Translations under genes and position numbers: made by a program | DNA from: an uncultured Steroidobacter sp. | GTDB lineage: Bacteria; Pseudomonadota; Gammaproteobacteria; Steroidobacterales; Steroidobacteraceae | Direction: 5' to 3' | NCBI RefSeq assembly: GCF_937958065.1 | Contig: NZ_CALFXI010000081.1 | Coordinates: 42,597 to 106,596 of the forward strand | Length of the DNA: 64,000 nucleotides | Shown: piece after piece, positions 43,171 to 51,239 of the stretch | Position numbering within the stretch: position 1 is the first letter of the stretch | How the letters are laid out: each line of letters opens with the position of its first letter | The notes under the pieces: model-generated | The model's database searches: none | Told to the model about the DNA's origin: nothing | Seen by the model: only the letters and a program-made list of their open reading frames with translations

Positions 43171-44856
43171 TCAGGACGAGCGTGATGGATCAGTCAGCGG
43201 CTCGGCGAGATCGTGCGGTGTCGAGACATGGCCGGCCGGCAATGTGCCGGTCTGTCGCTCGATCATGCGCCGGACGGTTGGATGGCCGGGCCCCTGATGC
43301 AACTCGCGCAGGCGATCGAGAACGTTGGCGTCGTCCTGCGTCATCCGATTGTTGTGTCGAATGTATTCGAGCCAGGTCGGTGTCATGAAGCGCTCGAACC
43401 AGACCGCGGGATCGGCGAGATCGCGCAGTAACATCCAATCCATCGCGCCGTCTCGTTTGCGGATCCGTCGGCGCTCGGCCATGACCGCGAGAAACTCCAG
43501 CACGTCTTCCTCGCGAATCCGATATTCGATCGTGATGACCACCGGCCCGGTGCGAGGCTCCACCGGCACGGCGGTTTCCGGGGCCTGCCACCGACGCAAG
43601 GGATCCAGGTTCAAATCGGCCGTTTCCGACAGTGGCAGGCGCAGGCCGATCGCCGAGCAGATGAGCATGACCAATGCAGCAGCGAACAATGCGAGGCGGA
43701 CGCCGTCGCTTTCGGACACCACGCCCCACAGCCAGCTGCCGGCGGCCATGCCCGCGAAGGTTGTCACCTGATACAACGACAATGCGCGTGCCACGACCCA
43801 GCGAGGTGTCGAGAGCTGGACGGAGACGTTGAACGTGGAAAGGGTCAGTACCCACGATGCGCCGGCGATCATCATCATTGCTACTGTGAGCGAAGTGATT
43901 CTGCTCACTCCCGTGACGGCCGCGGCGAGCGCGAATGCGACGCAGGAAACGCGAGTCAGTCCTTCGGACGAAAGCCGCTGACGCAGGCGGGCGCTGCTCA
44001 GTGCTCCACCCACTGCGCCGATGCCGAACGCTCCCAGCAGCAGACCGTAGGTCAGTGGGCCGCCCGTGAGTACATCCTTCGCAACGAGCGGCAGCAGCGC
44101 CATCACCGAGCTGGCGCCCATGCCGAACACCGCTCCACGGAGCAATACGCGTCGGATGGACGGCGACATGGCAACGTAACGAAGGCCCGCGGCGACGGCG
44201 ATGCCAAGCGTTTCCCGAGGCAGCAGCTGAGGAGGGCGCACCGGGCGCCATCGTGAGAGCACCACGATCAGGGCGATGTAACTTGCGGCGTTCACCGCGA
44301 ACGCGGCGGCCGCGCCTGCTGCCGCGACGATTGCGCCACCGATCGCCGGGCCGACGCTGCGAGCAATGTTGAAGCCCATGCTGTTGATGGCGACCGCGCC
44401 CGCCAGATGCGCTCTCGGCACCATGTCGCCCACCGATGCCTGCCAGGCCGGTCCGTTGAACGCGGCTCCGCAGCCGATCAGAAACGTGAACATCAGCAGC
44501 AGCCAGGGCGTGATGACTCCCAGCCATGCGCAAACAGTGAGCGCCGTGGACACGACCAGCATGAAAATCTGCGCACCCAGCATCACCTTGCGGCGATCCA
44601 GGTTGTCGGCCATGGCGCCGGCGAACAACGACAGCAACACGATGGGCAGCGCCACCGAAGTCTGCACCAGCGCCACCATGTCGGCCGATTTCGCGATGGA
44701 CGTCATCATCCATGACGCACCCACCGTCTGAATCAACCCACCCAGGTTGGACGCCACGCTCGCGAACCAGATCGACCGGAACACCGGAAACCGGAACGGC
44801 GACAGCGCCGACACGGGCGGCGTGTCTTCAGCAGGGGAGGTCGTAGCCTGGAGCAT
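43171..44856 (-). CDS. MFS transporter with C-terminal ferredoxin-like (DUF894-type) extension
   Basis: 561 residues. Residues about 1-410 are a 12-helix major-facilitator protein of the EntS/MFS_3 type (FRSIWFASVASNLGGLIQTVGASWMM; FNGPAWQASVGDMVP). The last about 120 residues form a soluble domain (VVITIEYRIREEDVLEFLAVMAERR), like a dimeric alpha-beta-barrel monooxygenase fold; this combination occurs in DUF894 proteins. Substrate unknown. It stands alone, upstream of the riboswitch region and divergent from higBA. Confidence 0.85.
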   Translation of the reverse strand: MLQATTSPAEDTPPVSALSPFRFPVFRSIWFASVASNLGGLIQTVGASWMMTSIAKSADMVALVQTSVALPIVLLSLFAGAMADNLDRRKVMLGAQIFMLVVSTALTVCAWLGVITPWLLLMFTFLIGCGAAFNGPAWQASVGDMVPRAHLAGAVAINSMGFNIARSVGPAIGGAIVAAAGAAAAFAVNAASYIALIVVLSRWRPVRPPQLLPRETLGIAVAAGLRYVAMSPSIRRVLLRGAVFGMGASSVMALLPLVAKDVLTGGPLTYGLLLGAFGIGAVGGALSSARLRQRLSSEGLTRVSCVAFALAAAVTGVSRITSLTVAMMMIAGASWVLTLSTFNVSVQLSTPRWVVARALSLYQVTTFAGMAAGSWLWGVVSESDGVRLALFAAALVMLICSAIGLRLPLSETADLNLDPLRRWQAPETAVPVEPRTGPVVITIEYRIREEDVLEFLAVMAERRRIRKRDGAMDWMLLRDLADPAVWFERFMTPTWLEYIRHNNRMTQDDANVLDRLRELHQGPGHPTVRRMIERQTGTLPAGHVSTPHDLAEPLTDPSRSS

Positions 44857-45047
44857 CCCTCAATGGTATGCGATGGCAGTTCTCGCGCGCGAGGGCTGCG
44901 CAACTTCCCAGTGCTCACGGATTGCCGAAAAGAAAAGCGCCCGTAACGGGGATTTTGCCCAGTTATTCAGCAATTCAGGGGCGGCGGCCGGCGGTGTAAT
45001 CGAGCGGCGCCGAGAAATGCTCCGCCGCCGCTGAAATGATTGCCATC

Positions 45048-45066
45048 TGTATCGCGTAGAGATACA
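45048..45066. promoter_or_regulatory. Palindromic operator before higBA
   Basis: TGTATC (45048-45053), seven bases, GATACA (45061-45066): a perfect 6-bp inverted repeat ending four bases before the higB ATG. HigA-type antitoxins autoregulate through such palindromes. Confidence 0.5.
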
Positions 45067-45070
45067 CTCC

Positions 45071-45349
45071 ATGATCAAGAGTTTCCGCCACGCTGGGCTC
45101 GAAAGCTTCTTCCTGACCGGGTCGAAGGCCGGGATCCAACCGAAGCGCGCGGCGCGCCTGCGGCTGCAGTTGGGTCAGCTCGATGCCGCGATGGTGCCGT
45201 ACGACATGGATCGGCCGGGCTGGAGATTTCATCCGCTCAAGGGCGGACTGATTGGCTATTTCGCTGTATGGGTGGATCCGAACTGGCGCCTGACCTTCAC
45301 GTTCAATGAAGGCCATGCCGAGTTGATCGATTACCAGGACTACCACTGA
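45071..45349 (+). CDS. higB: HigB-type (RelE superfamily) toxin
   Basis: 92 residues. The pattern MIKSFRHAGLESFF, GWRFHPLKGG, then the C-terminal core YFAVWVDPNWRLTFTF and VELIDYQDYH-like end is the HigB/RelE fold, which cuts mRNA on the ribosome. Toxin-first order followed by an XRE antitoxin 7 bases downstream is the HigBA arrangement. Terminal DYxDYH is typical of the family. Confidence 0.92.
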   Translation: MIKSFRHAGLESFFLTGSKAGIQPKRAARLRLQLGQLDAAMVPYDMDRPGWRFHPLKGGLIGYFAVWVDPNWRLTFTFNEGHAELIDYQDYH

Positions 45350-45356
45350 GGTTGCT

Positions 45357-45647
45357 ATGTCGCAGATGCATGATCCTCCGCACCCGGGCGAGATTCTGGA
45401 AGACACGGTGCTTCGCGAGATGAGCGTCACCGAGCTGGCCAAGCGGCTGAGTGTTTCCCGCGTTGCGCTCTCGCGTGTCGTGAACGGCCGCGCGGCGGTC
45501 AGCGCGGAGCTTGCGATTCGGCTCGCCGCGGCGCTGGGCGGCTCCGCGGAGACGTGGATGCGCATGCAGGTGAGTTACGATCTGTGGCACGCGCAGAAGA
45601 AGAAGCGGCCGAAGATCCGGCCCATCGAACTGCGACCGGCTGATTGA
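45357..45647 (+). CDS. higA: HigA-type antitoxin (XRE helix-turn-helix)
   Basis: 96 residues. The start HPGEILEDTVLREMSVTELAKRL and helix-turn-helix VSRVALSRVVNGRAAVSAELA are characteristic of HigA, which neutralises HigB and represses the operon. A second ATG nine bases downstream could also serve. It is spaced 7 bases after higB. Confidence 0.93.
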   Translation: MSQMHDPPHPGEILEDTVLREMSVTELAKRLSVSRVALSRVVNGRAAVSAELAIRLAAALGGSAETWMRMQVSYDLWHAQKKKRPKIRPIELRPAD

Positions 45648-45662
45648 AGCGAAGGAGCGAGC

Positions 45663-46076
45663 GTGGTCATTTCTCAGGTCAGCATCGTTGGCAAGGCCGG
45701 CGATCCGAAGTACGTTCAGCAAGTCACCTGCGGCTCGCACCAGTTGACCTCGGATGAGCCCATTGAGCGTGGCGGTGGCGACGCCGGGCCGGCGCCTTTC
45801 GATTACCTGTTGGCCGCACTCGGTTCATGCACGTCGATCACGCTGCGCATGTACGCGGACCGCAAGGGTTGGGATCTGGGGAACGTCACCGTGACGCTCG
45901 AATATCGGCGCGAGAAGGATGCGCCGCCCAGCATCAAGCGCGACGTCTCGGTATCGGCCCCGATCAGTGAAGAGCAGCGTGCAAGGCTGGCCGACATCAT
46001 TGAGCGCACGCCCGTGACACTCGCGATCAAGCAGGGCGTGCAGGTTGCCTCCGCTGTCACGGCTGGATCGAGCTAA
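45663..46076 (+). CDS. OsmC-family protein
   Basis: 137 residues, GTG start preceded by GAAGGAGCG. The OsmC fold shows in DEPIERGGGDAGPAPFDYLLAALGSCTSITLRMYA, with the first redox Cys near 58. The second, usually in a CPVH motif, is Thr (RTPVTLAIKQG), so a peroxidase cycle would need another thiol. It follows higA by 15 bases on the same strand but is not expected to be part of the toxin system. Confidence 0.88.
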   Translation: MVISQVSIVGKAGDPKYVQQVTCGSHQLTSDEPIERGGGDAGPAPFDYLLAALGSCTSITLRMYADRKGWDLGNVTVTLEYRREKDAPPSIKRDVSVSAPISEEQRARLADIIERTPVTLAIKQGVQVASAVTAGSS

Positions 46077-46160
46077 CGACTGACGAGCAGGCGCCCGGCG
46101 GACGCGCGCCCTCAGACATGCTGGTCTGGCGCGGTCTCCGGAGCGCTTGCCCGTTGTTTA

Positions 46161-46577
46161 TCAGCTCGCTCGCTGCAGTGCCTCGACGTGGCGTGCGAAA
46201 TTGGCGAGGATCGCCTGCCAGCCCGCGCGCTGGTACTCCTCAGGGTTGGTTTCTTCGGCGTCAAACGTCACGCGCACCTTGGCGCCCTGCGGGATTTGCG
46301 TGAACTCGACTCGCGCGGCGCGATCGCCGAAGGAATATTCGATGAGCTGGTGTGGAACGATCTTCGTGTAGGTGCCGGCGAAGTCGAAACCCATGCTGCC
46401 GTCCTTCGCTTCCATGCGCGAAGAAAAGTTTCCGCCTTCGCGCAGATCGACGGTCGCGGCGGTGGTATGCCAATCGTCGGACGCCGCGTTCCATTTCATG
46501 ATGTCGGCCGGCGTGATGTAGGCGCGCCAGACCGATTCGATCGGCGCGGCGATGTCGGTCTCTACGGTGATTTTCAT
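46161..46577 (-). CDS. SRPBCC/AHSA1-domain protein
   Basis: 138 residues. The start MKITVETDIAAPIESVWRAY, the block MKWNAASDDWH and the C-terminal GWQAILANFARHVEAL are the AHSA1 (START-like) pattern, a lipid- or small-molecule-binding fold. It lies 27 bases after the MBL-fold gene and is probably co-transcribed with it. Confidence 0.85.
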   Translation of the reverse strand: MKITVETDIAAPIESVWRAYITPADIMKWNAASDDWHTTAATVDLREGGNFSSRMEAKDGSMGFDFAGTYTKIVPHQLIEYSFGDRAARVEFTQIPQGAKVRVTFDAEETNPEEYQRAGWQAILANFARHVEALQRAS

Positions 46578-46604
46578 TGAATCTCTCCTGGCTGGAAGGT
46601 TCGT

Positions 46605-47435
46605 TCAGGCCGCGAGCGCCGTGCGATACCGGGCGAAGGAAGCATCCACACGCGCTCTTGCATTGCCGATGATCTGACGACCGCGTGAGAAGCCGTACAC
46701 ATCCTCGAAAGCGAGATCGCGCGTGCATGCCTCCAGCCGCGCGAGTGCTGCGGGTCCGAGTGGGATGGCGTTTGGATAGCTGTACATGAAAGTAGTGAAT
46801 CGGCGGTCCATGGCAACTTGCAGCGCATCGCCAGGGAACAGGCTTCCTCCGGGTCGCGGACCATCATGCCACCATAGTCCTGCGCTGCCGGCGAAATGGC
46901 CGGGCAGGTGCACGAGCTCGAGCGTGTTCGATAGTGCCAGCCGCTCGCCGCTCCAGAAGCGGATCGCGGGCGTCTGGGCTTGCACCCATTGCCGATCCGC
47001 CTCGTGCAGATAGACAGGGACTCCGCCCAGCGCGGCGCTCCATTCGTTCATCGCGGAATAGAAGTGCGGATGCGAGATCGCGATAGCCTTCACGCCGCCG
47101 ATTGCGGCGATCCGCGCCAGCGCGGCCTCGGTCACCGTGCTCAAGCATTCCCACATCACGAGCCCGCCGTCATGCGGGATCAGAAAAGCGCGCTGGCCGA
47201 TCGCGAACGACGGTTCGAGATACATCGTCATCACGCCGGCGCAATCCTCGAAGCGGATCTCACGGGTCGCTGCCAGCTCGGCGGAGCTCGTCCAGTGCTG
47301 GCCCGACCAGCCGACATACTGCCGCTCGTCCAGGCAGATGGGGCACTCGGATGGGGCTTGCACCAAAGGCGAATACTGCGTGCCGCAGGTCATGCAGATC
47401 GGTGCGGTCGAAAAGGCCGAGTCGTGGAGCTGCAT
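46605..47435 (-). CDS. MBL-fold protein with N-terminal zinc ribbon
   Basis: 276 residues. The ATG at 47435 has a GGAGG seven bases upstream, so it was chosen over 47450. Residues 14-34 hold a zinc-ribbon (CMTC...CPIC). The beta-lactamase fold follows, with HPH (SHPHFYS), LPGHFAGS and GDALQ; the DH half of the usual HxHxDH is replaced by YS, so the metal site is incomplete. Substrate unknown. It is divergent from marR, and its promoter overlaps palindromes. Confidence 0.82.
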   Translation of the reverse strand: MQLHDSAFSTAPICMTCGTQYSPLVQAPSECPICLDERQYVGWSGQHWTSSAELAATREIRFEDCAGVMTMYLEPSFAIGQRAFLIPHDGGLVMWECLSTVTEAALARIAAIGGVKAIAISHPHFYSAMNEWSAALGGVPVYLHEADRQWVQAQTPAIRFWSGERLALSNTLELVHLPGHFAGSAGLWWHDGPRPGGSLFPGDALQVAMDRRFTTFMYSYPNAIPLGPAALARLEACTRDLAFEDVYGFSRGRQIIGNARARVDASFARYRTALAA

Positions 47436-47461
47436 CGTCTTGCCTCCCATGGCGGATCAGG

Positions 47462-47503
47462 TATCTTGACGTAAAGATAACTGGAGATATCTCGATGTCA
47501 AGA
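47462..47503 (-). promoter_or_regulatory. MBL promoter and nested palindromes (MarR operator candidate)
   Basis: On the minus strand, TTGACA (47496-47501), a 16-base spacer and TATCTT (47474-47479) form a good promoter for the MBL gene. In the same 42 bases lie TATCTT/AAGATA (47462-47479), GAGATATCTC (47484-47493) and TCTTGAC/GTCAAGA (47464-47503). The MarR protein encoded just right probably binds here. Confidence 0.55.
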
Positions 47504-48025
47504 CAAATCCGAAAATCCCGCGACGGCGTCGATCAACGCCGCAAGCAATGGGCCGCGGAATTGCCGGACCTCGACACCCGTGGCATGGCGATCATCGGTC
47601 GGATGCGCTGGATCACGCTGCACCTGCGGCCGCCGATCGAGGCAATTTTCCGCAAGCATGGCCTGGAGAGCGGTGAATTCGACGTGCTCGGCACCCTGCG
47701 ACGCTCTGGCCCGCCTTATCGATTGCGTCCGACCGAACTGTATCGCGGCCTGATGATTTCCTCCGGTGGGTTGACCGCGCGGCTGACCCGCCTCGAAAAG
47801 GCGGGCTACATCAAGCGTGTCCCCGATCCCGCCGACGCCCGCAGCATGCTGGTCGAGTTGACCCCGGCTGGGCGAACAGTTGCGGAGCGCGCGTTTCGGG
47901 AAGACATGAAGTTCGAAAGCACGGTGCTCGATGCTCTGCAGCCCGGCGAGCTGAAAACCCTGGAAGCGATTCTGAGAAAGCTGATGATCGCGCAGGAAGG
48001 CGAAGGTGCGAGCGCTGAGGAATAG
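47495..48025 (+). CDS. MarR-family transcriptional regulator
   Basis: 176 residues from the ATG at 47495, with GGAG eight bases upstream; it overlaps the operator region. The winged helix shows YRLRPTELYRGLMISSGGLTARLTRLEKAGYIKRV and the wing DPADARSMLVELTPAG. It resembles MarR members that control oxidative or aromatic stress genes. It is divergent from the MBL-AHSA1 pair and likely regulates it. Confidence 0.9.
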   Translation: MSRQIRKSRDGVDQRRKQWAAELPDLDTRGMAIIGRMRWITLHLRPPIEAIFRKHGLESGEFDVLGTLRRSGPPYRLRPTELYRGLMISSGGLTARLTRLEKAGYIKRVPDPADARSMLVELTPAGRTVAERAFREDMKFESTVLDALQPGELKTLEAILRKLMIAQEGEGASAEE

Positions 48026-48051
48026 CGCCGGCGCCTTCGGGCCGCCGGCGC
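48025..48051. terminator. Stem-loop between convergent genes
   Basis: GCGCCGGCG (48025-48033) pairs perfectly with CGCCGGCGC (48043-48051). There is no U-run on either side, so termination is possible but not assured. It lies between marR and the convergent secreted-protein gene. Confidence 0.4.
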
Positions 48052-48069
48052 ATTTGCCTCAATTGGATA

Positions 48070-50250
48070 TCACGGTTGCATGACCAGGAAGTTGTCCACA
48101 TCCGCCGCGGTCTTGTACATCGCAACTCCAGCGGTGCTCGGTTCGGTGGTTACGTTGGGATCCACGGCTTCGAGGATCAGCTCGCCGTCGATGTACGCGC
48201 GCAATCGAGTTCCTATCGATTCCAGACGGACTCGATAGGTGCGATTCAAATCTACGTCCATTGGCGCGGTGGCGAATGTATGTACGACGCCGTCAACGAG
48301 CTTGCGCAGGAAGATGGCACCGCTGCTGCGAATCGTGATGTAGTGATAGTTGCTGTCGTCCACGTAGCGGGTCATCAGGCCGAGCCAACGATCCGCACCC
48401 GAGAATTGCGTGGCGCGCAGGTCCGCTTGCACGATTTGATCGCCGTAACTCTTCAGGGTTCTCGACACGAGCGCATGGGCATTGCCCGAGAGGTCGCTTT
48501 GGCGGCCGACGAGGGAGCCGTTCGCCGGAACACGTTCCCAGCTGCCAGCAGGCGTGGCCCACTGATACTGTGCTGACTCGAAGTCGTACACATAGGCAAG
48601 GTTGGCGGGATTTGCATTGAATACGACGTTGTCGAAATCCGCGCTGGTCTTGTAAGTCATCAAGCCGGGCTTGCCACCGCTCAAATCCGACTCGCGGACG
48701 TGCAGGACGATATTGTCCTCCAGAAACACTCGCACATGATCGCCGACGGCCTCCAGCCTCAAACGATTCGTGTGGCCGAGTGCCACAGGCAGGGTGGCGG
48801 AGGCCAGGGTGGTGTACGAGCCACCGATCATTTCCTTCAGTTCCAGAGCGCCGCCGCTGCGCGCCGTTACATAGTAGTAGTTGTTCGCATCGGTGTAACG
48901 AGCGACGAGGCCGAACCAGCGGTCTGCGCCGTTGAACGCGCGCGGGGTGACATCAACTTGGATGGACTGGTCGTCACCACTGGCACTTTGCAGCAGGGCG
49001 GCGGCGTTGCCGTCGAGATTCGATTGTCGATAGACGAGCGAAGCATCGCCGCTCGTGACTACGAACATGCTCCCCGGGGTGGTGGCCCAGCCGTTGGCGT
49101 CGCCATCCTGGAAGTCGTCTTGTGACAATGCGGGACGCTCCAGGTCGGTGGGCAGTTCGAACAAGTAGGCGGCGGCAGGGCCCCTGCGATACGGCGTCGT
49201 GGCGAGCACTCGGCCGTCATCGATGCTGTTCCAGGACAGCATGGCGCCGTCGCTAGCGACCAGATCGGCGGCATGCGACCAACCGCTGCTGGCGCGTCGA
49301 TGGAGCGTGCTGAACCGGTACGGCACCAGGCTGCTGGCCACACTCTGCCCGTCGGCGTCCAGCGCCTGACCGCCGCCATCGATGTAATCGGTGTGCACCC
49401 AGGTGCCAGCGGAATTGCGCTCGAACACGTCACCGGTGATCAAGGCGGTGCTTCCGCCGAGCGCGACTTTGGCGGAGAAGCCGTCGGGTGCGACGCTGCC
49501 CGGCCGGGTCAGCTCGGCTACCGCAGGATTCGCCCAATTGCCGTTCTCTCCGGCGTCATAGATGAACGCGACGCCCGGGACGGTGGGCTGGTAGTCCGAT
49601 CCCCAGCTGCCATGAACGGCGAAGCGACCCGCGATGTCGACATCGGGCCCGAGATAATCCACGTCAGGAACGCCCCAGCCGTTCTCGTAACTTGCAATTT
49701 TTGCCCAGCCGGAGGGGCCGCGCCGGTACAACGACATGCCGTGTGGCGACTCGTCGCTGATGGCAATGACGCCACCGTCGATGGCGACGGCATTGGCACT
49801 GTCGGCGTTGCCGCCTGTACCAAGCACGGCAACCTGAGCCCAGGTCGATCCGGTTTTCTCGAATACATAGGCCGAGTTCGAGAACACGGCGCCGACCACG
49901 ATCACGTTGCCTTCCACCGCAACACTGACTCCAAACAAGTCGCCGATGGTGGCCGGTTGCGGGGTGAGCCTCGCCGTCTGTTGCCAGATGCCAGCGCTGT
50001 TGCGCTCGTATACATATGCTGCGCCTGGCAGCTGCGGGCCGGAGTCTTTGAACGGTGCCATCGCGTTCGCGGTCACGACGGCAACATCGCCATCGATCGC
50101 GATAGCGCGTCCGAAGCCGCCGTCGGGCGCGCCATCGTCCGGCGTCAGTCGAGCTGTTTCGAGCAGCACCGCCGGGGCTGCTTCCAAGCTCTGTGTAAGA
50201 ACTGCAGTAAGAAATAACAACCCGGCGGCAATATTCCGTGATCGGTCCAT
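48070..50250 (-). CDS. Large secreted FG-GAP-like / laminin-G-like protein
   Basis: 726 residues with a signal peptide (about 1-24, ending LEAAPA). Residues about 30-360 hold repeats of about 50 residues (FGRAIAIDGDVAVV; FGVSVAVEGNVIVVGA; DSANAVAIDGGVIAIS) with the FG-GAP beta-propeller look. From about 370 two homologous domains of about 165 residues follow, each with GADRWxGLxxRYxDxxNYxYxTxRSxGxxxLxxxxxG, resembling concanavalin/laminin-G lectin domains. There is no obvious sorting signal. Function unknown; extracellular carbohydrate or matrix binding would fit. Confidence 0.8.
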   Translation of the reverse strand: MDRSRNIAAGLLFLTAVLTQSLEAAPAVLLETARLTPDDGAPDGGFGRAIAIDGDVAVVTANAMAPFKDSGPQLPGAAYVYERNSAGIWQQTARLTPQPATIGDLFGVSVAVEGNVIVVGAVFSNSAYVFEKTGSTWAQVAVLGTGGNADSANAVAIDGGVIAISDESPHGMSLYRRGPSGWAKIASYENGWGVPDVDYLGPDVDIAGRFAVHGSWGSDYQPTVPGVAFIYDAGENGNWANPAVAELTRPGSVAPDGFSAKVALGGSTALITGDVFERNSAGTWVHTDYIDGGGQALDADGQSVASSLVPYRFSTLHRRASSGWSHAADLVASDGAMLSWNSIDDGRVLATTPYRRGPAAAYLFELPTDLERPALSQDDFQDGDANGWATTPGSMFVVTSGDASLVYRQSNLDGNAAALLQSASGDDQSIQVDVTPRAFNGADRWFGLVARYTDANNYYYVTARSGGALELKEMIGGSYTTLASATLPVALGHTNRLRLEAVGDHVRVFLEDNIVLHVRESDLSGGKPGLMTYKTSADFDNVVFNANPANLAYVYDFESAQYQWATPAGSWERVPANGSLVGRQSDLSGNAHALVSRTLKSYGDQIVQADLRATQFSGADRWLGLMTRYVDDSNYHYITIRSSGAIFLRKLVDGVVHTFATAPMDVDLNRTYRVRLESIGTRLRAYIDGELILEAVDPNVTTEPSTAGVAMYKTAADVDNFLVMQP

Positions 50251-50642
50251 GTTTCATCCCCCCGGCCTTAGTGATGTTGGTAACGAACGACGTGCGCCAG
50301 CTGCGGGCCCGCGGCAAGCGCATTCTTACGCGCAACGGGGCGCTTCACCGAACGGTTCCCGCGCTAAGTAACATTCTGGGAACGTGGCCGTGCCAGAGGA
50401 GAGAGTGGAGGAGCGGTCCTAAATATGTGACATGCGCCGTTGCGCGCCCGGCCGAGATCCCGCCGGGACAGCGCCGATCAGGTCATGGGATGTCTTCGCT
50501 CTTCGATGTCGCTGCGCATACGAACAGCATGTCTCGCGGACGGCATTGCGTCGCTACGAGCATTTGATATTACGATTCGATGAACGCGGGGACAGTGGAT
50601 CTGCCACGAAGGCGTGCACATCTCTCAGCCGGAGCAGGGCTG

Positions 50643-50722
50643 TCGCATCCAATGCATCGACATCCAAATGCATCGACATCCGATGCATCCAGCTCCGATG
50701 CATTGACATCAATGCATAATGA
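50643..50722 (+). repeat. ATGCAT-centred direct repeats
   Basis: Units of the form ATGCATCGACATCC begin at 50651, 50667, 50683, 50698 and 50712 with spacing of 16, 16, 15 and 14 bases; the last three decay. Each has a central ATGCAT palindrome. The period of about 1.5 helical turns is unlike a simple-sequence repeat and fits an operator array or a decayed iteron. Confidence 0.75.
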
Positions 50723-50781
50723 ATTGGGATCAATCGATTCAGAAATGCCGCCCAAAAATTCAATTATCTTGCGGCAACGGG

Positions 50782-50809
50782 TTGCACGGTGCGCAAGTTC
50801 TACTATACT
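50782..50809 (+). promoter_or_regulatory. Sigma-70 promoter before the polyol operon
   Basis: TTGCAC (50782-50787), a 16-base spacer and TATACT (50804-50809). The start would be near 50816, about 425 bases before mtlE, unless it drives a small RNA in between. Confidence 0.55.
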
Positions 50810-51239
50810 GTCGGCCGACTGCTACAGGATGCAGTCATAAATAACACGGGCCCCGCGTGTGGACGACAGACGTCCAGCATCGCGCGGTTGCCCGAGCCTC
50901 GCGACTCTTCATTGCGCAGTTCTGTCGCGAGCGCATTTGCCGGGAGCTGAACAGCAGCTGCCCGTGCCCAGCGGTCCATCGATCCTTAGCGGGATGGTAC
51001 GCCCTGCGGCTGCCCAATCGAAGTCATTGCCAGTGCCGGCGCCGACATTCGTCGTCGGATTTAGAGGAGATTTGTTCGCACACGATTTGACTGCTTTTTT
51101 TCGGCGAACACCCAAGCTGCCGCGCGGGCAAGGCGTGGCGGCTGTTCGTTGACAACTCAAGGTTCGTCCGCAGCGGGTAGCGAGCCTTCCGAGCGGGCCT
51201 CGATGGGGAGGTCCGAATCCTGAAGAAGGAGGTTTGTTG

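Larger units (their letters stand above)
50251..51239. other. Long mostly non-coding region before the polyol operon
   Basis: About 990 bases with no frame that looks like a gene. It contains an AT-rich stretch (about 50560-50850), the ATGCAT repeat, a sigma-70 promoter and then roughly 420 bases of probable leader with small hairpins (for example ACACG/CGTGT near 50844-50860). Confidence 0.6.

Noticed and set aside
43190..44713. 507-codon frame on the same strand as the MFS gene
   Set aside because: A different frame of the same strand, Arg/Gly/His-rich, overlapping an intact MFS gene.
50554..50763. 69-codon frame over the ATGCAT repeats
   Set aside because: Its length derives from the repeats; no ribosome-binding site or domain.
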